From Candolleomyces eurysporus (lineage: Eukaryota; Basidiomycota; Agaricomycetes; Agaricales; Psathyrellaceae), in NCBI GenBank assembly GCA_027579435.1, contig JANBPK010001215.1, positions 20,722 through 84,721 of the forward strand: a DNA stretch of 64,000 nt. The letters run 5' to 3'. This document shows positions 50,910 to 63,700 of the stretch, piece by piece. Under the pieces are notes generated by a model. That model was given only the letters and a program-made list of their open reading frames with translations, did no database searches and had not been told where the DNA came from. Position 1 is the first letter of the stretch; every line of letters begins with the position of its first letter. A program made the position numbers and the translations under genes.

Positions 50910-52150
50910 CTTACAACGGTCAAACAATGTGATTCCGACGACACTAGCCTGAGTTCTGGGCGTTCTGATGCGCATTAATCTTTCAGAGGCGGAGAGCCCC
51001 ATGCCACGGGAAAAGGCAGTATGTAAACGTGAAGGCCTTGGATGAAAGCATTCCTGCTGGGGTCGAGGCCGTCCAGACGGCAGAATGGGCCGCCCAAGAT
51101 CAATGGGCAACCCTGATGTGCGAATTGAGAAGTCAAGTAGGTAGTTCAAAGTTCGATGTCTGATGAGAGGAGGAACAAAGGACGGGGAGCGAAGAGTGGG
51201 CAAAGGAGTCAGAACAATTCCAGGGGGGTAATTAGCAGCTAGAGGTTTCAGACGAACGTACCTTGGAAAACGGAACACTAATCTAATTCTTCCCAGTATA
51301 GGCGAGTAAAGCTAGAAGTAGTGAGATCAAATCAAATAATGCATTAGGAATTGCCACTCGGGAGATCTGAAGAGGAAAAACGTTACAGAGTTGAACGACG
51401 CGAAGAGGGTAACGGGTGGGACGCAAACAGACGATGGGACCGGAGCCACGACGTACTTGGAAGCCATCCATGCAGATGTTCGAACTACATAATGGGCTCA
51501 ACGACTGGACTTGCCTTAGACGAATTGGGGGATAGTTCAAGATTATTGGCGTCGTCGACAGAGAGATCCCCGGTCACATCGAATCGTTATGACGAACGAA
51601 CGAATACGCGGTGGACCATGCTTGTTGCAATGCAGGGAGAGCGAAAATGAAGCACGACGAGGTTAGCGAATGCAAAGGCTTGCTTGGTATCGGGACGGGC
51701 GGATTGTGGGACTCCGAGGAGGGGCTAGAATGAATTGGATTCTGGGTTTCGAGAACCTGAGGAGCGTTGACGAACCTACTGTGAAGAGCTTCTTCTGTCC
51801 GTGAATACACCGAGCGATAGAAGGAGAATCAAGCGAGTGATGCCCAAGGGAATAGGTCAGAGAAGGAAGGGTGTTAGCAGGAATTACGGTTTGGCGGAGA
51901 CACAGTGGGATCTCGAAGCCGATGGAGCGATAGAACCTGGTAAGGCTGCATCACAGTCGTGAGGAATATAGGTTGAATCCACGGATGATTCAAGATATTA
52001 TTCGAGTAGGAATTGCGCAGCCCTCGCTGGAGCATCGAACGGGGGAAAAGGTTTGTGTATTCAGTGAGAGAGTGGAGATACACGTCGTACACGAAACGAG
52101 AAGACAAAGCATACCTCTGAATACCCAAGCCTGCCCTTCCCCTGCCCAAT
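50910..52150 (-). other. Locus B of a diverged duplicate pair; product unrecognised
   Basis: Copy of the locus at 40.8-42.3 kb, about 10 kb away in the same orientation. A readable segment is VAIPNALFDLISLLLALLAY (51,283-51,400), a probable membrane helix in a position where DUF6533-type proteins have one; this is weak. The right end reads TEYTNLFPRSMLQRGLRNS against EYTNGFPRSIFLRGLRNS in locus A. Frame breaks prevent a full model. Confidence 0.4.
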
Positions 52151-52774
52151 CTCCGGTCTTTAGCGACTCCCTTGACCTCCTACTGCGACCACCATTGAAT
52201 TGCGTTCAACGGGCAGAGTGCCCTCACCGAACATCGAAGCGAAGGAACAAGCCTGAAATAGCGACAGATGTTTAGTCTTGCTCCGAATACCGGAAGAAGC
52301 GGTCCCGATACTCCGTCTTGCCGCAAGCATATTTCATTGTTCAACGACATGGCAGGGTTCGCCAAGATGTTAATCCTCCTTAGTTCTTTTTTGTTCTCGA
52401 CAGCGATTCCTCAAGGCGGCGCCATGTGTCCAAGTAACCAAGCACTGTTCACGTCACAAGTATCTCCTTGGACGTTGGAGAGGAGGTCGGTTCGTACCAC
52501 CTCACGTACGGATACTTCCCTTCAAGTTGGGCTGGTATCGTTTAGATTATGGGTGAGGTTTGTCTTGTCATTATAAATACCTCCACTGGAAAACCTCGTT
52601 GCTGACCCCAAGCTTTGCAGGTCCGGGGCTATTGTTTCCCTCCATGTTCCCTTTCGTTGTCCCTTCTACCGTCACGCTCGTCATTCTCATGCAATCATCA
52701 CTCTCTTTAATATTCTTGCTATGGAGCGAGACGCCTACATACGCACCACTTATTTACCAGTACGTAGTACATGC
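52151..52774. other. Intergenic stretch
   Basis: Small plus-strand hydrophobic frames (MAGFAKMLILLSSFLFSTAI from about 52,349) could start a membrane or secreted protein, but no continuation is convincing. Confidence 0.35.
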
Positions 52775-53568
52775 CTAAGACTCCGGCCGAGGCTGTTTCC
52801 CATATCCTTCCCGATAGTATTGCGCACGAATAACTTCAACCGCATTATACCATTCCACGAACTCATCTTCGAGGGCACTCGGCTTACCCTTTGCAAGCCT
52901 CCGAACAAAAATCTTGGCAGCATACCATGAACTGTAAGCCAGGTAGTCCAGTGGCTGGTAGTTTGCCCAATGTCCGGGCGATCCTTGCGCTACGCAAATT
53001 AAGATGTATGAATGCCTTGAACGAGAGATGTCCAAGTTCACTCACCAAGGATCCGAAGCTCGAAGCGTGAAAATGCGTTCATCACCTTACTGAGAGGCTG
53101 TAGTCGAAGCTCCCGGAGTTTGGATGTCGAGTTGAAGACGGTTGCGAGAGCCTTAGGCGCGGTTATGCAATTCCGGGATACCTGAGACAATACTTCTTCA
53201 ATTCTGGATACATATCACGAGAGACGTAGTTCTCACTTCGACATCCACCAAAGACAACGCTGATACCACAGTATTGAGATACTGCCTGTAGTAAGCCTCT
53301 GAGGCATGGAAGAGATCCTGATCACGGTAAGCAAAGTATACGAACGGTCGACGGAAACGGCGCTCACATCGATGTCCTCTGGAGTGGCTTTCGAGCTCGC
53401 AAATGCGTCAGCAGCGGTGTTATACCCTGCCAGTGCTTCGGGCAAGGCCTTGTCGACTACGTTCTTGTAGAATGTCGCCCCATCTGGGTTGGTTCCACAG
53501 AGCGGGGACTGCCCAACGACGAGGCCGGCGAACGAGAACGTGAGTAACAGACTGACGCCCCAGAACAT
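52775..53568 (-). CDS. Secreted orphan protein, 210 aa, four exons
   Basis: Exons 53568-53368, 53317-53237, 53181-53046 and 52989-52775 sum to 633 nt with all phases consistent; introns are 50-56 nt. The signal peptide MFWGVSLLLTFSFAGLVVG precedes QSPLCGTNPDGATFYKN. The middle is helical (ALAGYNTAADAFASSKATPE, then DLFHASEAYYRQYLNTVVSA). The C-terminal half reads GHWANYQPLDYLAYSSWYAA and ends YREGYGKQPRPES. No cysteine framework beyond two residues. I recognise no family; a small secreted protein of unknown role. Confidence 0.75.
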
Positions 53569-54949
53569 AGGTCAAGGATAGTAGCGGGATGCAAGACAAG
53601 ACGCTACTCTCGAAGGGATTTTATATCGATTGACCGTGCACACCATATGGAATCAGCAGACCATGGGGCCTCCAATAGGGGGAAAACCTATCCATTCACA
53701 GAAATCTCTGGGTGTCATGGGTCGATGGGAACGCGAANGGCTAGCGAAAACCTGCTTCGCAGGCTGGGAAGGTCGGTACGATCCGCATATAGAATAAAGC
53801 CCGCTCTGACCGCTGGCCTTCGGATCCCAGGAAGTGTATGTCCTCGGTCATATCTCAAGCCATTTCTCACGCTGAAATGGCTTCTGAGGTGACCGATTGC
53901 ACAGATAGAAGTCGTGCACCGTCACGGTGATGTGTCATCCCTGTAGGAATCGGTAATATTGAACGAATACAGAACTCTTAAGCTCCGCTATAAAGGCTAT
54001 TAGGAAGTGATTCCCTCGTCTACGAACGCAATCATGCATCATTCTTTATACATGTGAGAGCTAACAAGGCAGAAAATAATTTTGTTGGGAACTATCTCGC
54101 CGAAGCCGACACACTGCGCCCAGAGACAAGTTCGGAAGAGGTAAGTTCGGGGACTCATGCGCTGAGAATCTCCACCCTATGACCGAAGCATTAGTCCCTT
54201 GTCGTGCACGGGGAAAGATTTTCGTGGAGAAACTCAATGCATGGGAGAAGGCTGATTCCCTTGTAGCGAGTAGGGAAACACATTCGTACGGAAGTATCAG
54301 CGCGCATGATTAGTCCCAGTTGACGAGCGAAAACAATGCGTTCATCAGGATTAATCATTGAGCTTAAGGAGCTCAGCTGGAAAATCTCCGGCCCTTTACT
54401 CACTCGCATCGTCACTGCGATGCACATCTTGACTGGGATCACCATTTCATACTTGGCCTCGATTCTCGCCACCCCATCTCTATAGCTAGTCGCCAAGCAT
54501 GCTGACAACTAGCAGCATATCGATCCATCGTGAGAGAAGACTAAGAAAGATATCAAGGCTCGGCCCACAATCAGTGCGACAGTGGACGATTTTAGGGTAG
54601 GCGTGAGATCTCATAAACCCCATTATTCGATGTTGGGAGACCGACCATCACACAGGGTATGATACTGTGCACACTTTGTCTTGAACAGACTCATTGATCG
54701 TACCCGTAGGTAGGATGGTCGTAATCAAAGCGTGTCCCCGCAAGAGACTGTTCCCGTTTAGTGTTCTCATGCTTTTTGTCTTCCTACTCACGTCTTCAGA
54801 GAAATGGCCCATTCGGTAGTGCCGAGTGGTCGGACGAGTCTCTCCAGGATATGAGGTGGTATCAGCTGAACCGCGGCAATGAGACGCGTATCTTAAACAC
54901 ACATGCACCGCAGATTAATGGTTTCTGATTGTTTACTATTCATCCTACC
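53569..54949. other. Gene-poor stretch
   Basis: N at 53738. Two minus frames (54,191-54,508 and 54,648-54,908) are open but show no family features; possibly a decayed gene. CpG content is still normal here. Confidence 0.4.
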
Positions 54950-57900
54950 TCTCACTCTCCCGCTCGTTTGACAGCTGGCATTATTTATCTTGTCACAAAT
55001 ATGTTCTACTTCAGTGCATGCTATATATCAGATTCTTTTGCTACCATGGAATGGTATCTTGCCTGATACACCATATGTCTGTTATCTGTCCAAATATGAA
55101 GCAATCCCTTGACTGCCAATAATTTCAATTGATTGGTAATGCGGCTCTCTTGATTCCCATCGCCAACAAATTCCATAAGGCAGCAGAAATGGCTTCTGCA
55201 AGGCTAGTTTCTTACATATAAGTTGTGGTGTGGGATGGAATGGGACAACCCAATGATGAGACCAGTGCCGCCGAGCTCAGGACACACCCACAAAAACCAA
55301 CCAACCACAACCTATACCCAGGCTGCATAAAGTCAAGCGGTGTGAGAGTCAGGCCACACAAAGTCAAAGTGCAAGTAAGTGGGGGTTATTGAGTGAATTA
55401 AGAATACTGGGTTTCTCAGTTCTCTTGTAGTTAACTTTCCACAAGACTAGAAGTACCCTTGTGTACAACTAGTGAGATTCCTAATCCCAAGTAGTCAATC
55501 CTATGACTGCTTAAGTTCCTGAGTTCCAAGATACTGATAGTTCATGCCGTGTGAAGTATGAGCAGAAAAATTGATAGATTTGTTGATAAACGTAAGTAAA
55601 AGATAAAAAAAACAACAATGATACGATGATGCCACTCAAGCAGTAGTTAGCATGTATATATATTACTTCGAGCCATGTAAAGATAGAGAAAAGACGCATG
55701 TGATAGATAAGCAACTAGCCAATAGTAAGAGTCCAAGCATAAGATAGAGAGAAAATGGAACCGGGTATTGGTAGAGGCCATGCCAAGATTGTAGCTGCGC
55801 AAGTGAGGCGCGCCTCTGAACACCAATTTTGGATCACCATTTCCTTTCTGGTGAAGCCACGTGAGATGCTGACTGATGATCGAGAGTGGACAGGCCTCCT
55901 TGCTCCATGTCCCCTGCTCCTGTTGCTAGTCTCAAGCCGCTTGGATAGGTACAGTTGCCTTGTCCAAAGTCACCTGCCCCTTTTCACCCAATGCCAATGG
56001 TCGGTCTGGTCATTCCCTTGACTCAGGACTTGTGCCGCTTCAGTTCCTCGTGCCGTGTCAGAGTTTATCACAGCCACCCGGCCGCACCACTAGCCATGGA
56101 CTTTGTCGTTTTGAAGGTCTCCTCAAGCTGCTCCAGCACTTGTACTTGATTAATCTGAAGCCGCCTGATTTCTGAACTCCCTGGTAGTGCTGCCTGAGAG
56201 TCCTGACAGTTGCGTTGTAAAGGTATATGAATTTCTGAAGCCGCTTCAGTCAAGCCACCTGACTTTTAGCATGGCATCAACTAGTGTAGCTTCTCTGGTC
56301 AGGGCATGATACAACTGGGGCAGTTTCAAGTTGACAGCCTCAAGTAGCTTCAACTCTTGTGTCCCTAGAGTCGCAGTACTAACTCTTTTCCTTCTCAAGC
56401 TGCGTGAACCTTATCGATAGCATAGTTGTTCTTGTACTTAGAGACTCAGACCGCATCAAATTTGTAGTTTATTATTGCAAAAATTGAACTTATATTCGCT
56501 AAAACAGACGCAGTTGTATCACTGTGTTCAGCAAATGTGTTGTGAGATCATATGCTACCTCCATCTCTATTAAGCTGTTAGCATTATAGTATCTACATAT
56601 TCAGAAATACACTGTTTAGCTAGCAGATTTTCTCCCTGAATTGTGTGTTTCTGGCTTCATCCAGAATATGATGGTCACTATGGCCAATGGCACACCTGCA
56701 ATTGCCATTCCAAACCAACATCCAGGCAGATTGTAGCAATTCCAGTCCCTGAATCTAGGTGGATGCTAAAGTGGTGCACATCCAGCCTAATTAGACAGTA
56801 TCCAACCCTGTGATTCCATAGCCAAAAAGTCTCTTATAAAGGACAGCCATGTGCAAAGCAACACACATAGACTATGATTCTTGGTAAGTGGGCTAGACTG
56901 GAAGTACTAAATCATTGTCCTACAGGAGGAGCCACTGTCCAATGTTATGACTCCAAAATACAAGCCAGATAGAATCAAACCATGCTCAATTTGAAAAGGA
57001 TCACTTACAAGAATGAAAGGCCCATTGATATTCCTGAAGTACTGCCAGGCATCAGTGTCCTGTAGCTGGACTTGCTCTTGAAAAAAAGACAGGTAGCACA
57101 AGTCACCATATTTGCGTAGTTGACATAGGGACCCATTGATGTAGTTGAGGAGACCACTCCAGTCTGCATAGGCTCAGATAACTAGGTGAGGAGCGCCTCA
57201 TATGGTGTGGGCAAGGATCCAATGCTCTATTCTGGTGCACTGGCATCCAAACATATGGATCACACTCACAATCTATCATAGTTCAAACAAGTGTTTACAC
57301 AAGTTCAATGGAGTATGGGCAATCAAGGAGAAACAGAGGTGTAATCCTTCTGCCCCTGCAGCAAACACATTGATTGCACATGCACACATGCATGGATATG
57401 GTCTCACTCTCTGGTTTCTGGTCTCACTCTCTCTTTTTTCCTCTCCATTGTAACAAGACTTAAAATTTTTGCTACCCTCCCAGTATCCCACCCTTGTTAC
57501 ATAGCAGTTGACCTTGTCAGAATAATATGTGAGCTGACTGGCCTCAGGCCATTGGCTCATTGCCCACTATGACCGCTCTAAGCTCTCTACAGTGCCCAGA
57601 TCTTTATTGGATCCAGTCTAGCATATCCACCCTACTCAGCCAGGATCCTCCCCCACACCATTGCCAGGTCACATTTGTACTGTTTGTGCAACAAGGCAGC
57701 CAAATCAAGAAATGTGAAAACAAAATGATGGGTGATTACTCACAAAGTGCAATGCTTATTCCTTAGTTGCAGGCATTGAGCCCAGTGAATCTTTGTGCAA
57801 GTCAAAGATGAACAGCATGAGGTTGGCAAATAAACAGTCTTGCTTTGACATTGCACCAGGCACAATGTAGAATTTGTGGGGGCTTGAATGAGTTATGGTT

Positions 57901-58463
57901 AGAACTTTGAGTGCCTATGAGGCATTCACAAAACTACAATGAAGAGAATTAGTCTGTTAGTAAATATACCAAACTATGATAGAGAAAGCACCAGAAGTAG
58001 GTCAGAGAAAGCAATAGTGCTAGGGATATACCTGAGATGCTGACAAAATGATGAGTGTTAACCTTTTTGAAGGCCAATTCAATTAATTTATTTGTTTTCA
58101 AAATGAACTCCCATATGCTTCAATAGTGCTTATACTCAACAACAGCAAGCAATGGGTAAATAGAAACCTCTGTTCAATGGGATGGATATTTGGATATGTG
58201 TGTTATCTGCAGTTGCAGAATATATATAAAGGACAGAAAGGGCATGACACGCAAAAAGTAGAATGGATTTTAAAGGAGCTAATTAAGAGAGAAAGTCAAT
58301 TGAAAACCTAAGTATGGCAAGTTACAAAACAAAATCATGATCGGTATTGGCAAAACTTACTGTGTTGATGGGCCAGGGCTGGTGGGTTTGATGATCACTG
58401 GGGGGAGCCTCCTTACATCTTAAAAGAATTAAATAGAGTAAAACAAGTCAGAGATTTTGCAAC
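54950..58463. other. AT-rich, CpG-poor, gene-free region downstream of the NLR
   Basis: About 3.5 kb with very few CG dinucleotides and many TG/CA, strongest from about 56,500 rightward. No coding frame over about 90 codons, no terminal repeats that I can see. It contains a short direct repeat (TGGTCTCACTCTCT twice within 57,399-57,440). Likely silenced repeat-derived DNA; identity unknown. Confidence 0.6.
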
Positions 58464-61400
58464 TTACTTCTGCCAGTCAGGACCATGATAAACTGCATTG
58501 GTGAGTTCAACCTTGGTAGTCTGAAGATTTCCAATGATGAGACAATTATGATTGTGGTGAAGGCCAGTCTGGCAATAGGGTGGAACCCAGAGCAAAAGGT
58601 CTCCTGAGGAGTTTTGAATCCAACCATTGTTATTAAATGTCAGGGTCCCAGCTTGAAAGTTATGGAGAAACAGAAGCTTGCTGCTACACTCTGCTGTTGG
58701 CCTCAGAGCTGGCTGTTCTCTCTGAGCATCCCACAGCCTGATGGTCTTGTCAGCTGAGCCTGAGACAATATACTTGCTTTCAGGAGAGAATGCAACAGAC
58801 AAGACACAGTCACTATGACCTGTCATTGCCTCTGATGCTGGCTGTCCTGTGTGAGCATCCCACAGCCTAATGGTCTTGTCATCTGAGCCTGAGACAATGT
58901 ACTTGCCATCAGGAGAGAATGCAATGCATGTAACATAGTCAGTATGCCCCATGATTGGCTCCAAGGCTGGCTGTCCTGTTTGAGCATCCCACAGCCTGAT
59001 GGTATTGTCTTCTGAGCCAGATACAATGTACTTACCATCAGGTGAGAATGCAACAGATTTAACATACTCGCTATGCCCTGTCATTGGCTCTAGGGCTGGT
59101 TTTCCTGTCTGACCATCCCACAGTCTAATAGTATTGTCGTCTGAGGCTGAGACAATGTACTTGCCATCAGGAGAAAACATGACAGATGTGACATAGTCAC
59201 TATGGCCCGTAATTGGCTCCAAGACTGGCTGTCCTGTCTGTGCATGCCACAGTCTGATAGTCTTATCTGCTGAGCCTGAGACAACATATTTTCCATCAGG
59301 AGAGAATGCAACAGATACAACATAGTGGCTATGCCCCACCATTGGCTCCAAGGCTGCCTCTCCTGTTTGAGCATCCCACAACCTGATTGTGTTGTCATCT
59401 GAGCCTGAGGCAATATGATTCCCATCAGAAGAAAAGGCAACAGATGTAACATAGTCACTATGACCTGTCATTGGCTTGAAGACTGGCTGTCCTGTTTGAG
59501 CATCCCACAGCCTGATAGTCTTATCTGCTGAGCCTGAGACAATGTACTTGCCATCAGGAGAAAATGCTGCAGATTTAACATGATCTTCATGCCCTGTCAT
59601 TGGCTCTAAGGCTGGCTGCCCTGTGTCAGCATCCCATATTCTGATAGTCTCATCTGCTGAGCCTGAGGCAATGTATCTGCCATCGGAAGAGAATGCAACA
59701 GATGTCACATATTCACCATGCCCTGTTATTGGCTCCAATGCTTGTTGTCCTGTCTGAGCATCCCACACCCTGATAGTATTGTCTGATGAGCCTGAGACAA
59801 TATACTTGCCTTCAGGAGAAAATGCAATAGACATGATACAGTCACTATGACCTATCATTGGCTCCAATGCTGGCTGTCCTGTCTGAGCATCCCACAGCCT
59901 AATTGTGTTGTCTGCTGAGCCTGAGACAATATACTTGCCTTCAGGAGAAAATGTCACAGACCAAACATAGTTGCTATGACATGTCATTGGCTCCAAGACT
60001 GGCTGTCCTGTTTGAGCATCCCAAAGTCTGATGGTCTTGTCATCAGAACCTGAGACAATGTGCTTGCTATCGGGAGAGAATGCAATGGATGAGACATGGT
60101 CACTGTGCCCTAGAATTGGCTCCAAAACTGGCTGGCCTGTCTGAGCATCCCACAGCCTAATGGTCTTGTCATCTGAGCCTGATGCAATGTATTTGCCATC
60201 AGGAGAGAAGGCAACAGACCTAATAATGCTGCCATGTCCTGTCATTGGCTGCAAAGCTGGCTTTCCTGTCTGAGCATCCCACACTCTGACAGTGCTGTCT
60301 AGTGACCCTGAGACAATGTATTTTCCATCAGGAGAGAATGCAACACTCTTGACAGAATGGCTGTTCCCTGTCATTGGCTCTAATACTGCTTGCCCTGTCT
60401 GAGCACTCCACAGTTGAATGACTCCATTCCAAAGGCCAGAAACAATGTATTTGCTGTTGGGTGAGAAGGCAACAGACCATATTCCCTGTTGTGTTGGTAT
60501 CCTTGATACTACTTGTTTCTGAGCCAAGTTATGGTGGATAATGGGAACTGACTCTGCAATATTCAGAAGAGCATGCACTGGCTGTTCTGTTGCAGCATAG
60601 AATGGGAGTGCTGACAGATATAAATGAGGAGCACTATGGGAAATGGGTGCAGCAAAGTTGTGCACAAAATCTCCAATATCGTTCAGCAATGGCCCAAGCT
60701 CAGTTGATACTAGTTTCTGTACAGTTTGTCAGTCCCTATGCTGCAGATTCATTCATCATATACTCACCTTGGATATTTGCCACAGAGTATTGTGGGCATA
60801 GCTGACATTTTTCAACACACTCAGAGCTTCCAGCCAATACAAAACCTTCTCAGTCTCTACAAACTCCTGCATTTTCAGCTGCAGAGGCTGAGTAATTCCA
60901 GCATGGAGAACATGCTCTCCCCAAGCTGTGCATGCATAAGCTAGTGCAGCTTCAACTTGCAGAGAAGTAGATTGGTCATCATTGCTCCTATATGAGGTCT
61001 TGGCTCCTGAGATCCCAAAGTATAGTCCAGAGTCCATGAGTGTGAAACATGCCCCAGCTGTGTGACAATGTGCAGTACATCTGTCAATAGCCCATTGGTT
61101 GCCATGATACTTTTCTGATGTTAGATAGTCCACAAATGATGCATGAAAGATTGAGATTGGAGCATCATCACAACCCTCATCAGGGACTTGAACAACAGAA
61201 TGAAGGGATTTGAAGGCCTCCCTAATTGCTAATGCATCTGTGCTGAGCAATTTTGCATAGGTGTTTACTGAGATAGGCTTCTGGGCTGTGAGAAGGAGTG
61301 ACAGGCAGGAGCATATCATATCTGCCTCCTCTTGTTCCAGCTCTTTGAATGCTTCAGTCAAGATCCTGCTGTACAAGGCCCCAATCCCAGAAAGCTGAAC

Positions 61401-63700
61401 ATTTGAAGCTGGTCGGCCAAGTTCCTGGAACCGTTTCAAGTGATTCCCAGAGTAAGTTGCAATGTATGCAACCATAGTGGCTGCTATGATAAACAGTGTT
61501 CCTGAGACATTGAGAATTGTCTGGATCTCTGGAGGTGGCCAGTCTGCCTGATAGTGTTTATACACCCTTGGGATGCGTTTGAACCGTTCATTCAGGTAGA
61601 GCAGTATATCAGCTCTGACAATGTCAGCTTCAATGTCATGGAGCCGGAGCCACCCATGGTGGGTAGATGCTTCAAAGGACTCCCGAAGAGAGATTTCGGG
61701 GCGGCTAGTGAGGAAGAACTTGAGTGGGATTGTTGGCCTTTGCGACACAATTGCAGCGAGGAAGAGCTTAACAGCATCTTGATCCTCGCACTCATCAAGA
61801 GCATCAACACCAAGCACGAGTAGCTCATTGGCAGCAAAGGTCTTCTCGGCAGGCTGGAGGATGAGTTTCGAGTACTGGTCTTTCAACTCCATCTCTGCTG
61901 GATTTCTACAGCCCCCTCCAGACTCGAGAATCGCTTCAAGTGCGTCGCCAAATTTGGGTCGTTCCTCCGCCAAAATCTTCGCAAGGGTGGGGATGATGAG
62001 ATACACGTCTCTCTTATCCGATTCTTTGAGCGTACAAAAGAAGCTCGCGCCCAGAAGTCCCCGGTCGTTGAGCTGGGAGCAAAGAGTCTTCGAGACGGTG
62101 GTCTTTCCTGTCCCAGCAAGGCCACTAAGCCAGAACAGGTGAGGAGAGCTCGGATCCGTCGCCCAGACGAGCAACATGGCCAGTAGCGATACCCGAGATC
62201 CGGGGATGCACCCGGGACCTCGTTTTGCATTGCTATGCTCGGCGCCTTCCACTCTCCCAAGTTTCAGGAGCGTATCTGATTTCATGGCTGAGCTGCGTGA
62301 TGAATGAGGGAATCAGATCAACGTACTGGATCTCTTCAGCGACTGGACGGTGCGTTCGATAGTGCGCATAATCCCAGTGTGGTCTTCAATTACTATCGGG
62401 ACCCATGAGACGCCGGAACTGATACTACGAAACCAGACGCACCGTCGATTCGTTCCTTCAACCAGGTAACCCCGCTCACAATCTGCAGGGTCTGAGCCCT
62501 ATTCTCAACAATGACGTCGAACTAGATAGTTGTGAGTCATCGCCACAAGTACGACCAACGAAGGCTCACCATTGCTATCTCGATTGCAAACCTAATCTCC
62601 TGCGTAAGCTTCAACACCTCTTGCTTGTCTTGCGGGGCGAGCATCACTCGTTCAACCCTCGATCTAGTTGGATTCACCTTGTCTTGAAGCATCTTCTGTT
62701 TCTCCTCCAGAGTCCTGCAGAATCCAGCATGGTCTGAGTAAGTTGACGCTCGGGATGAAGGAACTGCTCTCACCGTAACAATCCATCAAAACGGTCCTTC
62801 ACCTCTTGCGAAACATCGGGCGGACAAGAGTCCATGATTCTCGACAACACCTCCACCCTCTTGAGAAGTTCGTCGAATTCCTGCTTATTCTCCCCATATG
62901 CCTACTCATAGATTAATGGGAGAAATAACTCGTTAGAGGAAGGGCTTACATCGATCGTATCGCAAATGACCAGCAGTCCTGCAGCGACGCTCTTCAATGG
63001 GGGGGAAAGCGTCTGACACAAAGACAACCTTCCGCAGTGTAGCCTTGACGCCTTCGTAGATCTTGCTTGCAAGGCCCGCTGGTTGGTGTTCGACGTGAGC
63101 AGTACTCTCTTGAGGCTTGTTTGCCGCGTGAGATGTCGCAGCGGCAGGGATGCTTGATTGAGCTGGAGGCAACGGGTCCGAAGGATCGCCCTCTACGACC
63201 GCCACACTGTGGTCCTGGATCGGATTCTCGACGTGAGTGGTGGTTCCCTGCGCCTCTCCCTCTCCTTGAGACTCCGCCAAGCGCCCGCTGGGAAGGAATG
63301 CGGTCAAGACCTGCGACCCGCCGTTATGATCAAAGGCTGAAGTGGAGGGCATGAGCGCATTCTCGTCGTTCTGTGCTGGAAGGGAGGGTATAGGTTCTGA
63401 CGAAGTAGATTGGATCGCCTGACTGGGAAGATCTTGACGAAGATGGCCACCGATAGTTGTATCGACGTTGTCCCGATTGCTTTGGATTTCGCTGCGAGTG
63501 GTGTTCTCGGCCAGCGGACTGGAAATGGCGACGTCCTGGACAGCTTGAGAGCTAGTGCCTGGACCTCCAGCAACGGTGGAATGCGCGGTGGTGCGAGAAA
63601 GAGAGGACGAGGGTGTGCGAGAGCCGAGCGGATCCTTGAAGAACTTTTTGATTCGATCACGTTTTCGAGGTTTGCTACGCTGCTCTGCTGGGGGATCCAT
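58464..63700 (-). CDS. NACHT-WD40 NLR (STAND NTPase, HET-E/NWD type), seven exons
   Basis: Exons 63700-62950, 62901-62774, 62714-62570, 62521-62443, 62392-62327, 62287-60768 and 60716-58464; about 1646 aa once one G of the seven at 62999-63005 is dropped. N-terminus: basic (KPRKRDRIKKFFKDP), then a long disordered region, then a helical domain from ASKIYEGVKATLRKVVF through DAYGENKQEFDELLKRVEVL to exon 4. That domain resembles the MLKL-like/HeLo-like cell-death bundle (inference). The NACHT domain follows: Walker A GLAGTGKTT, Walker B LVLGVDALDECED, sensor FFLTSRPE. The C-terminus has 14 near-identical WD40 repeats. Known fungal members control heterokaryon incompatibility and non-self recognition in the cytoplasm: ligand binding by the WD propellers drives NTP-dependent oligomerisation. 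The ATG at 63700 is the first in frame. The 3' two thirds of the coding sequence lacks CpG, while the first third does not. Confidence 0.88.
58683..60500 (-). repeat. 14 tandem WD40 repeats, 129-bp (43-aa) unit
   Basis: Direct DNA repeats encoding the consensus SVAFSPDGKYIVSGSxDxTI, then RLWDAQTGQPALEPMTGHSD. Fourteen units equal two seven-bladed propellers. Units differ mostly in the same few columns: the residue pair just after GHS, the residues starting each unit (TS, KS, RS, SS, WS, MS), and the D/A/S/E in SGSxD. Such column-restricted variation is known for fungal NLR repeats. Confidence 0.9.

Noticed and set aside
54191..54908. Minus-strand two-exon gene
   Set aside because: Frames are open but I found no consistent donor/acceptor pair and no family features.
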